Shown here piece by piece: positions 1 to 6,134 of a stretch of 9,248 nucleotides of DNA. Numbering within the stretch: the first letter of the stretch is position 1; the number at the start of each line of letters is the position of its first letter. The notes under the pieces were generated by a model that saw only the letters and a program-made list of their open reading frames with translations, was not told the DNA's origin and did not search any database. The position numbers were made by a program, and so were the translations under genes. The DNA is taken from assembly GCA_043801935.1 (NCBI GenBank), contig JAZDLO010000174.1:1-9248 (forward strand). The letters run 5' to 3'. This DNA comes from JAZDLO01 sp043801935. Its GTDB lineage: Bacteria > Actinomycetota > Thermoleophilia > RBG-16-64-13.

Positions 1-423
1 TTCCCACCAACCGAAATCCCACAGCATCACGGTCCCGCCCCCGTATTCCCCTTCGGGGATGGTCCCCTCGAAAGCGGCATACTCCAAGGGATGATCCTCG
101 GTCATCACGGCCAGCCGCTTGTCGGCCGGGTCGAGGGAGGGTCCCTTGGGAACGGCCCAGGATTTGAGAACGCCCCCCATCTCCAACCGCAGATCGTAGT
201 GAAGACGGGAGGCGTCGTGCTTCTGTACCGCGAAGACCGGTCGGCGCGGCCTCTCGGCGCTGGGCGCGGCCTCGCCTCCGGCCGGTTCCGCCGTACGATT
301 GAAGTCTCGGCGCCGGCGGTATTCGGCAAGGGCGGCCGCCGCCGGACCGGCTGTCTCCGGGCCGGGCACGGTCGCGTGTTCATCCTCGTCGCGTTGGGGC
401 TCGTCGCGCTCGGGCTTGGTCAT
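1..423 (-). CDS. ligD: LigD-type DNA 3'-phosphoesterase domain protein (partial, C-terminus off window)
   Basis: Only the first 141 residues are visible; the gene runs off the left edge. The start is ATG at 423-421, with GAGGAG about 8 bases upstream. Residues 1-34 are charged and low in complexity, probably disordered. YRRRRDF (35-41) followed by T44-E46-P47 is the usual entry to an N-terminal LigD phosphoesterase domain. The core follows: QKHDASRLHYDLRLE (67-81), VPKGPSLDP (91-99) and EDHPLEYAAFEGTIPEGEYG (109-128). H69, H75, D77, R79, K93, R103, H111 and Y115 have the same spacing as the metal-binding and catalytic residues H42, H48, D50, R52, K66, R76, H84 and Y88 of Pseudomonas aeruginosa LigD, so the domain looks active. 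The family removes 3'-phosphates and 3'-ribonucleotides from DNA ends in bacterial non-homologous end joining, with Ku. Whether ligase and polymerase domains follow, or this is a stand-alone phosphoesterase, cannot be seen. The gene symbol is provisional for that reason. Confidence 0.9.
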   Translation of the reverse strand, partial: MTKPERDEPQRDEDEHATVPGPETAGPAAAALAEYRRRRDFNRTAEPAGGEAAPSAERPRRPVFAVQKHDASRLHYDLRLEMGGVLKSWAVPKGPSLDPADKRLAVMTEDHPLEYAAFEGTIPEGEYGGGTVMLWDFGWWE

Positions 424-540
424 TCGAACGGCTCCTCATATACGGGGCGCCTCGCGGCTGGGGCGCCGCCGGTGTGTCAGCTGGGTTACGACCTCTTATC
501 TTCCCCGAGGGTCGTTCGGCTATGCGCGGCGCAGGTCGCC

Positions 541-588
541 GTCTCCAGACCGGCTCTCGCGGATCCGCGGTCACCAGACGGGTCTCGC
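541..588. repeat. Imperfect direct repeat with internal dyad in the ligD/mscS divergent spacer
   Basis: GTCTCCAGACCGGCTCTCGC (541-560) recurs as GTCACCAGACGGGTCTCGC (570-588). The first ten bases of copy 1 are a small dyad, GTCT-CC-AGAC. Between the copies lies a perfect 12-bp palindrome, CGCGGATCCGCG (558-569). The cluster sits 64-111 bases before the mscS start and about 118 bases before the phosphoesterase start, which suits a shared operator, but no regulator is identified. Nothing else convincing was found in the spacer 424-651. A TATAGT at 635-640 lies too close to the mscS start, and lacks a -35 partner, to be called a promoter. Confidence 0.4.
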
Positions 589-651
589 AGGCCCGCTGCC
601 GCCCACGAGGCGACGCAGGCAGCGCTTGGCGCGCTATAGTGGACGGCGACC

Positions 652-1488
652 ATGGGCTTCTGGGCTACGAACGAGAAGCATTTCATCAACGCCGGGGTTT
701 CCGTCCTGGTGCTGATAGCTGCGTGGCTCATCTTCTGGGGCCTCAGACACACCATCGACCGCTTCTCCCGCCATCGCAACCTGGCCCAGGAAGATCCTGG
801 GGCGGAGACCCGTTTCCGCATGATCGAGCGGCTCTCCGCGGTGGTTCTCTTCTTCCTAGCGGTAGGCCTGGTCTTCTGGATCATGGACGTGTCCGCCCTC
901 AAACGGGTGGCCGTGGGAATGTTCGCCTCGGCCGGAGTGGCCGGCATCGCCCTGGGCTTCGCGGCTCAGACCGCCATGGCCAACCTGGTCTCGGGGATCA
1001 TCATCGCCTTCGCGCAACCCATCCGCCTGGGCGACTACGTGAAAGTCGACGGCGAGCTGGGCACGGTGGAATCCATCGGCCTCTTCTACACCCACATCCG
1101 CACCTGGGATAACCGGCGCCTCGTGCTACCCAACAAGCTGCTCTCCGACAACAGCATCCGTAACTACACGCTGGTCGATCCGCGCATGCCCGCGATGGTG
1201 CTCTTGCGGCTGGACTACGGCGCCGATGTGGACGTGGTCAGGGAGGTCCTGCTCGAGGAGGCGCGGGCGCATCCCCTGTTCCTGTCCGACCCCGAGCCCT
1301 CGGTGCAGGTGATCGATGCCGATGACTTCGGCGTGTCTATGCGCCTCTCGGCGTGGGTGTCCAACCAGATCGATGCCTGGACTTTCGCGGTCGAGGTCCG
1401 GGAGAGTGTGGTCAGGAGGTTGGCCGCCTCCGCGGTGTCGGTGGGCGTGCGCTGGAGCCGGATCATGTCCGATCCGCACGCATCGTGA
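652..1488 (+). CDS. mscS: MscS-family mechanosensitive ion channel
   Basis: A 278-residue inner-membrane channel, close to the 286 residues of E. coli MscS. The family opens under membrane tension and releases solutes on hypo-osmotic shock. Hydrophobic segments lie at about 13-31, 62-79 and 86-120. The third is the pore helix, rich in alternating Gly and Ala (ASAGVAGIALGFAAQTAMAN, 92-111). It is followed by the conserved middle beta domain: QPIRLGDYVKVDGELGTVES (122-141), then YTHIRTWDNRRLVLPNKLL (146-164). The cytoplasmic alpha/beta vestibule domain fills about 180-275. The ATG at 652 is the first possible start after an in-frame TAG at 637-639; the Shine-Dalgarno sequence is weak. The transporter gene follows 61 bases later on the same strand, so the two may share a transcript. 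Family assignment is firm; gating and ion preference cannot be read. Confidence 0.93.
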   Translation: MGFWATNEKHFINAGVSVLVLIAAWLIFWGLRHTIDRFSRHRNLAQEDPGAETRFRMIERLSAVVLFFLAVGLVFWIMDVSALKRVAVGMFASAGVAGIALGFAAQTAMANLVSGIIIAFAQPIRLGDYVKVDGELGTVESIGLFYTHIRTWDNRRLVLPNKLLSDNSIRNYTLVDPRMPAMVLLRLDYGADVDVVREVLLEEARAHPLFLSDPEPSVQVIDADDFGVSMRLSAWVSNQIDAWTFAVEVRESVVRRLAASAVSVGVRWSRIMSDPHAS

Positions 1489-1525
1489 GCGAGCCGGCGG
1501 GGGGCCATCGAGGGTGAGCAGGGTT

Positions 1526-1567
1526 CCGGTGGTCGGGGAGGAGTCTCCGGTGGACGGGGAGGAGTGT
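1526..1567 (+). repeat. 21-bp tandem duplication spanning the transporter translation start
   Basis: Two adjacent 21-base units, CCGGTGGTCGGGGAGGAGTCT (1526-1546) and 1547-1567, differ at only two positions. Each contains a GTG codon in the transporter frame (1529 and 1550) followed by GGGGAGGAG. The GGGGAGGAG of unit 1 (1535-1543) lies six bases before the GTG of unit 2, so the duplication creates the best ribosome-binding arrangement for the gene. If translation began upstream, the units would encode PVVGEES and PVDGEEC. Confidence 0.75.
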
Positions 1568-2854
1568 CTCTCCGGAGAGGCATCCTCCGGGCGTAAGATC
1601 TGGGGACTCGACCGCAACGTCTTCTTCGCCGGCGTTTCGTCTTTTTTCATGGACGTCAGCTCCGAGATGGTCTACTCGCTCGTGCCCATCTTCTTGTCGT
1701 CGGTGCTGGGGGTGAACAAGTCCCTCATCGGGCTGATCGAGGGGATCGCGGAGACGACCGCCAGCCTTCTCAAGATGTTCGCCGGGTGGTTGAGCGACAA
1801 GTTGGGGCGGCGCAAGCCGTTGATGGTCTTCGGATACGGAGTCTCCACCTTAAGCCGGCCGCTGCTCGCTCTGGCCGGTGGATGGGGCACGGTGCTGGGA
1901 TCCCGCTTCGTGGACCGCTTCGGCAAAGGGGTGCGGACCGCGCCCCGGGACGCCATCGTGGCCGACTCCTGCGATCGGCGCGAATTGGGACGCTCCTTCG
2001 GTTTTCATAGGGCGATGGACCAGTTCGGAGCCGTGATAGGCCCGGCCGTCGCCTTCCTGGTGCTGACTCTGCGGCCGGGCGGGTACCGCACGGTGTTCTG
2101 GATCTCGTTGATCCCTGGGGTGCTGTGCGTCATCGTCATCCTGTTCTTCATCCACGACAGGCGGAAGAGGGCGGGAGGGACTGTGACCGGCGCCGCGGCG
2201 GCGGGGGCGACCGGGGCCGCGGATGTGACTGGGGCCGCGGGGGCCGCCGGCGGGCCGCCCCGATCGACCCTGCGGGAACGGATCGCGCGCCTGCGCGGCC
2301 CACTGCTCGCGTATCTGCTTGTCACCGCGGTCTTCTCGCTGGGCAACTCGTCCGACGCCTTCTTGATCCTGCGGGCCCGCGATCTGCAGGTGGCGATCGT
2401 GATGATTCCGGTGCTCTACCTGATGTTCAACTTCATCTATTCGGCGTTATCGCTACCGGCAGGGATCATCGCCGACCGCATCGGCCGGCGGAGGGTGGCC
2501 CTGATCGGTTTCGCCGTGTTTGCGATCGCGTATGCGTGGATGGCGATGGCCCACTCGCAGGCTGCTGCGTGGGGAGTCTTCGCCGTCTACGGTGTCTACA
2601 TGGGCATCGCCGACGGGAACGGACGTGCGCTCCTGGCCGAGTTCTCTACAGGGGCCCGGCGGGGGACTGCCTTCGGTGCCTACCACATGGTAGTGGGGTT
2701 GGCGGCGCTGCCGGCGAGCGTGATCGCCGGCGTACTGTACGACCGGGTATCACCGTCGGCTCCCTTCTGGGTGGGCGCGGGTGGGGCGGTGCTGGCCGGT
2801 GTGCTCATGCTGGCGCTGGTGCCCGAGACACGGGGGCATCGACGGGTCGCCTAG
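1550..2854 (+). CDS. Major facilitator superfamily transporter
   Basis: A 434-residue membrane transporter from the GTG at 1550, chosen because GGGGAGGAG ends six bases upstream. A GTG at 1514 (446 residues) is the alternative; a longer open frame back to 1316 would run deep into mscS. About twelve hydrophobic segments fall in two halves. Motif A appears twice: GWLSDKLGRRKP (79-90) and GIIADRIGRRR (305-315). RFGKGVRTAPRDAIVADS (123-140) is typical of the MJ1317-like MFS group, whose substrates are mostly unknown; efflux of a drug or metabolite is a guess. The central cytoplasmic loop (about 206-238) holds an unusual Ala/Gly/Thr low-complexity stretch with repeated TGAA. The preceding mscS gene suggests cotranscription, not a shared substrate. 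The hairpin at 2895-2916 probably ends the transcript. Confidence 0.88.
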   Translation: MDGEECLSGEASSGRKIWGLDRNVFFAGVSSFFMDVSSEMVYSLVPIFLSSVLGVNKSLIGLIEGIAETTASLLKMFAGWLSDKLGRRKPLMVFGYGVSTLSRPLLALAGGWGTVLGSRFVDRFGKGVRTAPRDAIVADSCDRRELGRSFGFHRAMDQFGAVIGPAVAFLVLTLRPGGYRTVFWISLIPGVLCVIVILFFIHDRRKRAGGTVTGAAAAGATGAADVTGAAGAAGGPPRSTLRERIARLRGPLLAYLLVTAVFSLGNSSDAFLILRARDLQVAIVMIPVLYLMFNFIYSALSLPAGIIADRIGRRRVALIGFAVFAIAYAWMAMAHSQAAAWGVFAVYGVYMGIADGNGRALLAEFSTGARRGTAFGAYHMVVGLAALPASVIAGVLYDRVSPSAPFWVGAGGAVLAGVLMLALVPETRGHRRVA

Positions 2855-2894
2855 GACGCGGTTGGTAGATCGTCCGGAGGGCGCAAAGAACGTC

Positions 2895-2916
2895 TAGGCC
2901 ACACGGGTGTGGTCTG
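2895..2916. terminator. Hairpin between convergent transporter and HAD genes
   Basis: TAGGCCACA (2895-2903) pairs with TGTGGTCTG (2908-2916) around a CGGG loop: nine pairs, two of them G-U. It lies 41 bases after the transporter stop and 31 bases beyond the HAD stop on the other strand, the right place for a two-way terminator. No T-run follows on the + strand, and only a weak one (GTTCTTTG) on the - strand, so intrinsic termination is uncertain. Confidence 0.45.
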
Positions 2917-2946
2917 CAAGAGTGATAAGTCACCACGCCGTCCGCC

Positions 2947-3705
2947 TCAAGACGCGTCGGGTCGTCCCAAACGGTCGAGGATCGCCGGGATCTGCCGGTG
3001 GTCTTGGATGACGAAATCCGCCTCCGGCGGATCCTGATGGTCCACCGCGCCGGCGCAGCGGATGGCGATCATGCCCAGCGCCTGCGCCCCGGCGATGTCG
3101 GTGCGGGGCGTGTCTCCCACGTGCGCCGCCTCGTCCGGCCGCGCGCCCAAGGTCGTCAGGGTGCTCTCGAACATGCGCCGGTCGGGCTTGGTGTAGCCGG
3201 TCTCATCCGAGAACGTGAGGGCCGCAAAGCGGTCCAACAGCCCGTCTTTTTCGAGGAAATGCCGCAGCAGGCGCCCCGGAGTGAGGGAAGTGTCGGAGAT
3301 GATCCCCAAAGCATGGCCCGCGGCCGCCAGAGCCGGGATGGTCTCACGCGCTCCGGGTAACAGTTGGAGGGGCGCCAAGAGCGAGACGTCCTCGATCTCC
3401 GAGGCCGTCCGGGCGATCAGACCGCCCTCCACTGTAGTCGTATCGACGCCGAAATGCCCCAGGATGTACACCACCTGCTCGTGGGCACCCCAATGGGCGC
3501 CGCTGATCCACGCCGCCGTGTAGGCATCGAATCCCGAATAGTACGCCTGCTGCAAATCCTCCTCGGTCGGTCGGGCGCCGCTCGAAGCCAGTATCCGTCG
3601 AAGAGCCTCGATCCGCCGCGGCCGCACCTTGTCCATGGTGCCGCCGTCCACAGCGTAGAGCGTGTTCCAGAAGTCGAAGGTCAAGGCGGTGATGGGTCTC
3701 GGCAC
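2947..3705 (-). CDS. HAD-superfamily hydrolase
   Basis: A 252-residue, probably cytoplasmic hydrolase of the haloacid dehalogenase superfamily. The start is GTG at 3705-3703, with AGGAG eight bases upstream (3711-3715). Motif I is TFDFWNTLY (9-17), nucleophile D11. Motif II is in LGIISDTS (133-140), S137. Motif III is K173 in GYTKPDRRMFE. Motif IV is VGDTPRTD (196-203), with the acidic residues D198 and D203. A helical cap occupies about 18-115. The position two after the nucleophile is Trp (W13), where phosphatases of the family have the general-acid Asp. It could be a phosphatase using another acid, or a dehalogenase- or phosphoglycolate-phosphatase-like enzyme. The substrate cannot be named. 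It is transcribed alone: convergent with the transporter and divergent from the SLH gene, with a likely -10 box at 3756-3761. Confidence 0.87.
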   Translation of the reverse strand: MPRPITALTFDFWNTLYAVDGGTMDKVRPRRIEALRRILASSGARPTEEDLQQAYYSGFDAYTAAWISGAHWGAHEQVVYILGHFGVDTTTVEGGLIARTASEIEDVSLLAPLQLLPGARETIPALAAAGHALGIISDTSLTPGRLLRHFLEKDGLLDRFAALTFSDETGYTKPDRRMFESTLTTLGARPDEAAHVGDTPRTDIAGAQALGMIAIRCAGAVDHQDPPEADFVIQDHRQIPAILDRLGRPDAS

Positions 3706-3755
3706 CGGGCTACTCCTATCGATGGGTCTGCAGGGCTCTCCGGCCCCGTGGGGAA

Positions 3756-3761
3756 AGTATA
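3756..3761 (-). promoter_or_regulatory. Probable -10 box of the HAD gene promoter
   Basis: On the minus strand this reads TATACT, one base from the TATAAT consensus, in an AT-rich patch of a GC-rich window. It would start a leader of about 44 bases before the GTG at 3705. No good -35 hexamer lies 16-18 bases upstream, so an activator or another sigma factor may be involved. Confidence 0.4.
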
Positions 3762-3763
3762 AA

Positions 3764-3810
3764 GGTTGATGAGGTAGTCACGGTTGATGAAGTATTGATG
3801 AAGTATTCAC
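3764..3810. repeat. Short direct repeats TTGATGARGTA between the HAD and SLH genes
   Basis: TTGATGAGGTA (3766-3776), TTGATGAAGTA (3784-3794) and TTGATGAAGTA (3795-3805) are three copies of one 11-base unit, the last two back to back. The first copy lies within GGTTGATGAGGTAGTCAC (3764-3781). The tandem pair lies in a similar frame that begins GGTTGATGAAGTA and ends TTCAC (3782-3810), so the array looks like a duplicated site with an extra 11-base unit inserted. It directly abuts the HAD -10 box and is 65-110 bases before the SLH start, suiting an operator. Its relative AT-richness sets it apart from the surroundings. Confidence 0.6.
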
Positions 3811-3824
3811 GGCCCCTCGCGGCG

Positions 3825-3845
3825 CGGTCGCTCTCTCCGCGACCG
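3825..3845 (+). other. Stem-loop in the presumed leader of the SLH gene
   Basis: CGGTCGC (3825-3831) and GCGACCG (3839-3845) form a perfect seven-pair stem with a pyrimidine loop TCTCTCC. It lies 29 bases before the ATG at 3875. No T-run follows, so it is not a classical terminator. It may be an mRNA stability element, a protein-binding dyad, or chance in GC-rich DNA. Confidence 0.3.
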
Positions 3846-3874
3846 GAGCGGACCTAAGTACGCCGGGGTGACAC

Positions 3875-5134
3875 ATGCTGCTATCCTTCCCGACCATGAA
3901 AACAAAGCACTTGAAGCTCCTGGGGCTCTCCGCCCTTGCTCTGATGACCGTTCTGGCCGGTGCGCTGATGCAGCCGCACATCGCCCAGGCCCAGGCGGCC
4001 GGTTTCAGCGACGTATCATCGTCGAATCCCTACCGCGTCCAGATCGAGACCCTGGCTCAACTAGGCATTATAGAGGGCTACTCGGACGGGACCTTCCATC
4101 CGAATGCTTCGGTCACTCGACAACAACTCGCCAAGATGGTGATCCTTTCCATGCGCATCGGCGTGAGCGTGGCCGATGAGAGCTTCTTCCTGGACGTCGT
4201 GAAGACCTCGGGCGGCAATCTGTACCCCGATCACTATGTGGCGGCGGCGGCCCGCGAAGGTATAGTCACCGGCTACCAAGGGTCGTCGGGCCCCTTGTTC
4301 AAGCCCGACGCGCCCATCACGCTGGCGCAATTGGTGACCATGGGCACTCGGGCGGCGGCGCGTCCCTTGATCGTGCCTCCGAGCTCCTACAAGTCGGCCT
4401 GGGGCAATTTCGACCCCTCGCACGGTGTCATTTCTCGGGTAGCTCAATACAACGGCCTGCTGCGGGATCTAGCTCCTCCTGGGTCGACGCTCAAGTCGAT
4501 GTCGCCCTGGCGGGCCGCCACCCGGGCGGAAGCGGCGGCGCTGCTGTTCAACATCATGGGCACCGATACTGCCGGGTTGAACGGACGTTTCCTGGGCGAT
4601 TCCACCGACCTGGTGCGCTACTTCCGAGCGAACAGCGGTGGGAGCGACGGCAAGTTCTCGGTGTCGCTGGAGGCCCTGGCCAAATTCTACGTGATCTACG
4701 GTGAGCGCTTCGGTATCCGGGCCGACATGGCCTGGGCGCAGATGATCCATGAGACGGGCTATGGCCAGTATGGGGGCGTGGTCGCACCCGAGCAGAACAA
4801 CATGGCCGGCATCGGGGCCACCGGGCCGGGCGTGCCGGGCAACTCCTTCGCCACCGCGGAACTGGGCGTGATCGCCCAATACGCTCATCTGGCCTGGTAC
4901 CTCTATCCCGCGCATCTTCCCGATCCCTATTGCGCCATGGTGGAGCAGCCTGCGGACGGTCCCATCACCGCCCCCGGAGATCCGCGCCACTTCGTGCAGC
5001 CGGGCGGCAGCCCGCACAAGGGAAACGTCCGCACCGTCTACGAGCTGAGCTCGAAATGGGCCGTGGGGCCGGACTATGGAGCCGCCGTGCAGAGGAAAGC
5101 GGCCGGGATCATACTCACCGTCGGTCTCTGGTGA
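3875..5134 (+). CDS. Secreted SLH-domain glucosaminidase (peptidoglycan hydrolase)
   Basis: A 419-residue exported protein that probably anchors to the cell wall and cuts peptidoglycan glycan strands. GGGGTGA lies close upstream of ATG 3875. ATG 3896 would give a more classical signal peptide (MKTKHLK...) but lacks a ribosome site. The signal peptide ends near AQAQA (37-41). Three SLH repeats follow at about 43-96, 104-161 and 172-230, with the usual acidic-to-TRxE pattern (EGYSDGTFHPNASVTRQQLA; ITLAQL; ATRAEAAALL); the third is degenerate. Residues 238-419 form a GH73-like glucosaminidase domain, with YGERFGIRADMAWAQMIHET (275-294), probable catalytic Glu E293, and NNMAGIGATG (308-317). The SLH module usually binds pyruvylated secondary wall polymer. 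The role is probably wall remodelling or daughter-cell separation. It is a single-gene unit. The neighbouring SanA-like gene also points to envelope work. Confidence 0.9.
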   Translation: MLLSFPTMKTKHLKLLGLSALALMTVLAGALMQPHIAQAQAAGFSDVSSSNPYRVQIETLAQLGIIEGYSDGTFHPNASVTRQQLAKMVILSMRIGVSVADESFFLDVVKTSGGNLYPDHYVAAAAREGIVTGYQGSSGPLFKPDAPITLAQLVTMGTRAAARPLIVPPSSYKSAWGNFDPSHGVISRVAQYNGLLRDLAPPGSTLKSMSPWRAATRAEAAALLFNIMGTDTAGLNGRFLGDSTDLVRYFRANSGGSDGKFSVSLEALAKFYVIYGERFGIRADMAWAQMIHETGYGQYGGVVAPEQNNMAGIGATGPGVPGNSFATAELGVIAQYAHLAWYLYPAHLPDPYCAMVEQPADGPITAPGDPRHFVQPGGSPHKGNVRTVYELSSKWAVGPDYGAAVQRKAAGIILTVGLW

Positions 5135-5147
5135 CCGTTCGGGGCCG

Positions 5148-5175
5148 GACCTCGGCGGTAGTGTTCGCCTAGGTC
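5148..5175. terminator. Hairpin between convergent SLH and SanA-like genes
   Basis: GACCTCGGCG (5148-5157) pairs with CGCCTAGGTC (5166-5175) at nine of ten positions around an eight-base loop. It fills most of the 45-base gap between two convergent stop codons, where a bidirectional terminator is expected. Neither strand has a T-run after the stem, so the call rests on position and stem strength. Confidence 0.4.
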
Positions 5176-5179
5176 GGAG

Positions 5180-5899
5180 CTAGCCGCGCGTGGCTCGACC
5201 ATCGCCGTCGATGGGGATGGCGGCCCCGAGATAACGGGGCTCCGGCTTGGTGACGTGCAGTTGGAAGAAGGCCTTCACCCGGGCCAGCCAGTCGCGCATG
5301 GCAAAACGGCGCTCGCTGGCATAGGGCTGTATGTCGGCCGGGACGCCGATGGCTTCCAGTCCCAAGCTTCGGGCCGTGTACACGGCGCGCGCCAGATGGA
5401 ACCTCTGAGTCACCACGAGCGCGGTCGTGACCTCGAACACATCCCGAGCCCGGTACATGGTGTCATACGTGTTGAAGCCGGCGTGATCGGTGAACACGTC
5501 CTCTTCGGGGACGCCGCGCTCCAGCGCGTAGCGAAGCATGGCGTTGACCTCGTCGTAGGTGGTCTGGCCGTGATCGCTCGACAGCAGGAGCTTGTCGACC
5601 TTGCCCAGCTTGTAGAGGAGCACGCCGGTCTCCAGGCGATCGGTGAGCATGGGAGAGAGCCCCCCGTTCGGATAGACCTTCGCCCCCAAGACGATCGCCA
5701 CCTGTGCCTGGGGGGCTTCGTCGGCTCGGTCCACCATGGAGCTGCGGGCCGACAACGCGATGACCAGGTTCGACACCAACACCGCCAGACCGGCGAGGAC
5801 GATCAGCACGGCCACGTCCACGAGAAGCCAGACGAACAGCCGTCTTCGCTGGCTCCGGGCCCCCCGGCCCCGCCCCCTGCGGCCGAACAATGGCGACAC
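5180..5899 (-). CDS. SanA/YdcF-family (DUF218) membrane-anchored protein
   Basis: A 239-residue protein starting at GTG 5899-5897, with GGGAG six bases upstream. A strongly basic N-terminus (RRGRGRGARSQRRR, 7-20) precedes one membrane segment (about 21-50). The positive-inside rule puts the rest outside the membrane. The DUF218 domain (about 66-215) shows VAIVLGAKVYPNGGLSPMLT (67-86), then DRLETGVLLY (87-96), SSDHGQTTYDEVNAM (107-121), ERGVPEEDVFTDHAGFNTYD (127-146) and VTQRFHLARAVY (163-174). This pattern is closest to SanA, linked in enterobacteria to envelope permeability and vancomycin exclusion. The biochemical activity of the family is poorly defined. The ending after about residue 220 is variable. 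The gene is divergent from leuC and convergent with the wall hydrolase, and an envelope role is the best inference. Confidence 0.88.
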   Translation of the reverse strand: MSPLFGRRGRGRGARSQRRRLFVWLLVDVAVLIVLAGLAVLVSNLVIALSARSSMVDRADEAPQAQVAIVLGAKVYPNGGLSPMLTDRLETGVLLYKLGKVDKLLLSSDHGQTTYDEVNAMLRYALERGVPEEDVFTDHAGFNTYDTMYRARDVFEVTTALVVTQRFHLARAVYTARSLGLEAIGVPADIQPYASERRFAMRDWLARVKAFFQLHVTKPEPRYLGAAIPIDGDGRATRG

Positions 5900-5936
5900 G
5901 AACTTCTCCCATGGTGTGCTGGCCGTCGTCGGGGGA

Positions 5937-5945
5937 AGCGTAGCA
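5937..5945 (-). promoter_or_regulatory. Probable extended -10 promoter of the SanA-like gene
   Basis: On the minus strand this reads TGCTACGCT, an extended -10 (TGN) followed by TACGCT, which fits the TANNNT pattern common in high-GC bacteria. Transcription would start near 5930, giving a leader of about 30 bases. There is no clear -35 box, which extended -10 promoters can lack. Confidence 0.4.
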
Positions 5946-5981
5946 CGGCGCGAGCCCGGCTCCCCGGCGCGGCTCCTCGAG

Positions 5982-6013
5982 GGTGAGGCGGCGCTCCCAA
6001 ACGGTGAGGCGGC
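5982..6013. repeat. 11-bp direct repeat upstream of the leu operon promoter
   Basis: GGTGAGGCGGC occurs exactly twice, at 5982-5992 and 6003-6013. The copies start 21 bases apart, two helical turns, and end ten bases before the -35 box at 6024. This is where an activator dimer would bind, on one face of the DNA. No regulator gene is nearby to match it. Confidence 0.45.
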
Positions 6014-6023
6014 CCGCCGGCGG

Positions 6024-6052
6024 TTGCGCGCCCCGCGCGCGTAGACTAGAAT
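6024..6052 (+). promoter_or_regulatory. Sigma-70-type promoter of leuCDB
   Basis: TTGCGC (6024-6029) and TAGAAT (6047-6052) are separated by exactly 17 bases. The -10 box differs from TATAAT at one position. Transcription would begin near 6059, giving a leader of about 75 bases to leuC. It is the best promoter in the window and the only one with both hexamers. Confidence 0.6.
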
Positions 6053-6072
6053 GACTGGTCCTTTGGCGCCTT

Positions 6073-6090
6073 GGCGTCAATACTGACGCC
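6073..6090 (+). promoter_or_regulatory. Perfect dyad in the leuCDB leader (operator or RNA hairpin)
   Basis: GGCGTCA (6073-6079) and TGACGCC (6084-6090) form a perfect seven-base inverted repeat around ATAC. It begins about 14 bases after the predicted transcription start and ends 44 bases before the leuC ATG. The stretch just before it, TTTGGCGCC, partly repeats its left arm. No T-run follows, so it is not a simple terminator. It could be a repressor operator or a leader stem-loop. Confidence 0.45.
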
Positions 6091-6134
6091 CGCACCCGCA
6101 TCGCACGAAGCCTCGACGACTGGGGGAAAATGGC

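Noticed and set aside
91..639. 182-codon open frame on the plus strand
   Set aside because: It covers the antisense of the clear LigD phosphoesterase domain and then the noncoding spacer.
1316..1549. N-terminal extension of the transporter
   Set aside because: It overlaps mscS in another frame, is Arg/Pro/Cys-rich, and the ribosome-binding sequence points to GTG 1550.
3764..3810. CRISPR-like array
   Set aside because: The units are only 11 bases, partly back to back, without regular spacers or cas genes.
6051..6086. Eleven-residue leader peptide before leuC (MTGPLAPWRQY)
   Set aside because: It has one Leu codon, no ribosome site, and its ATG overlaps the predicted -10 box, so it would lie before the transcription start.
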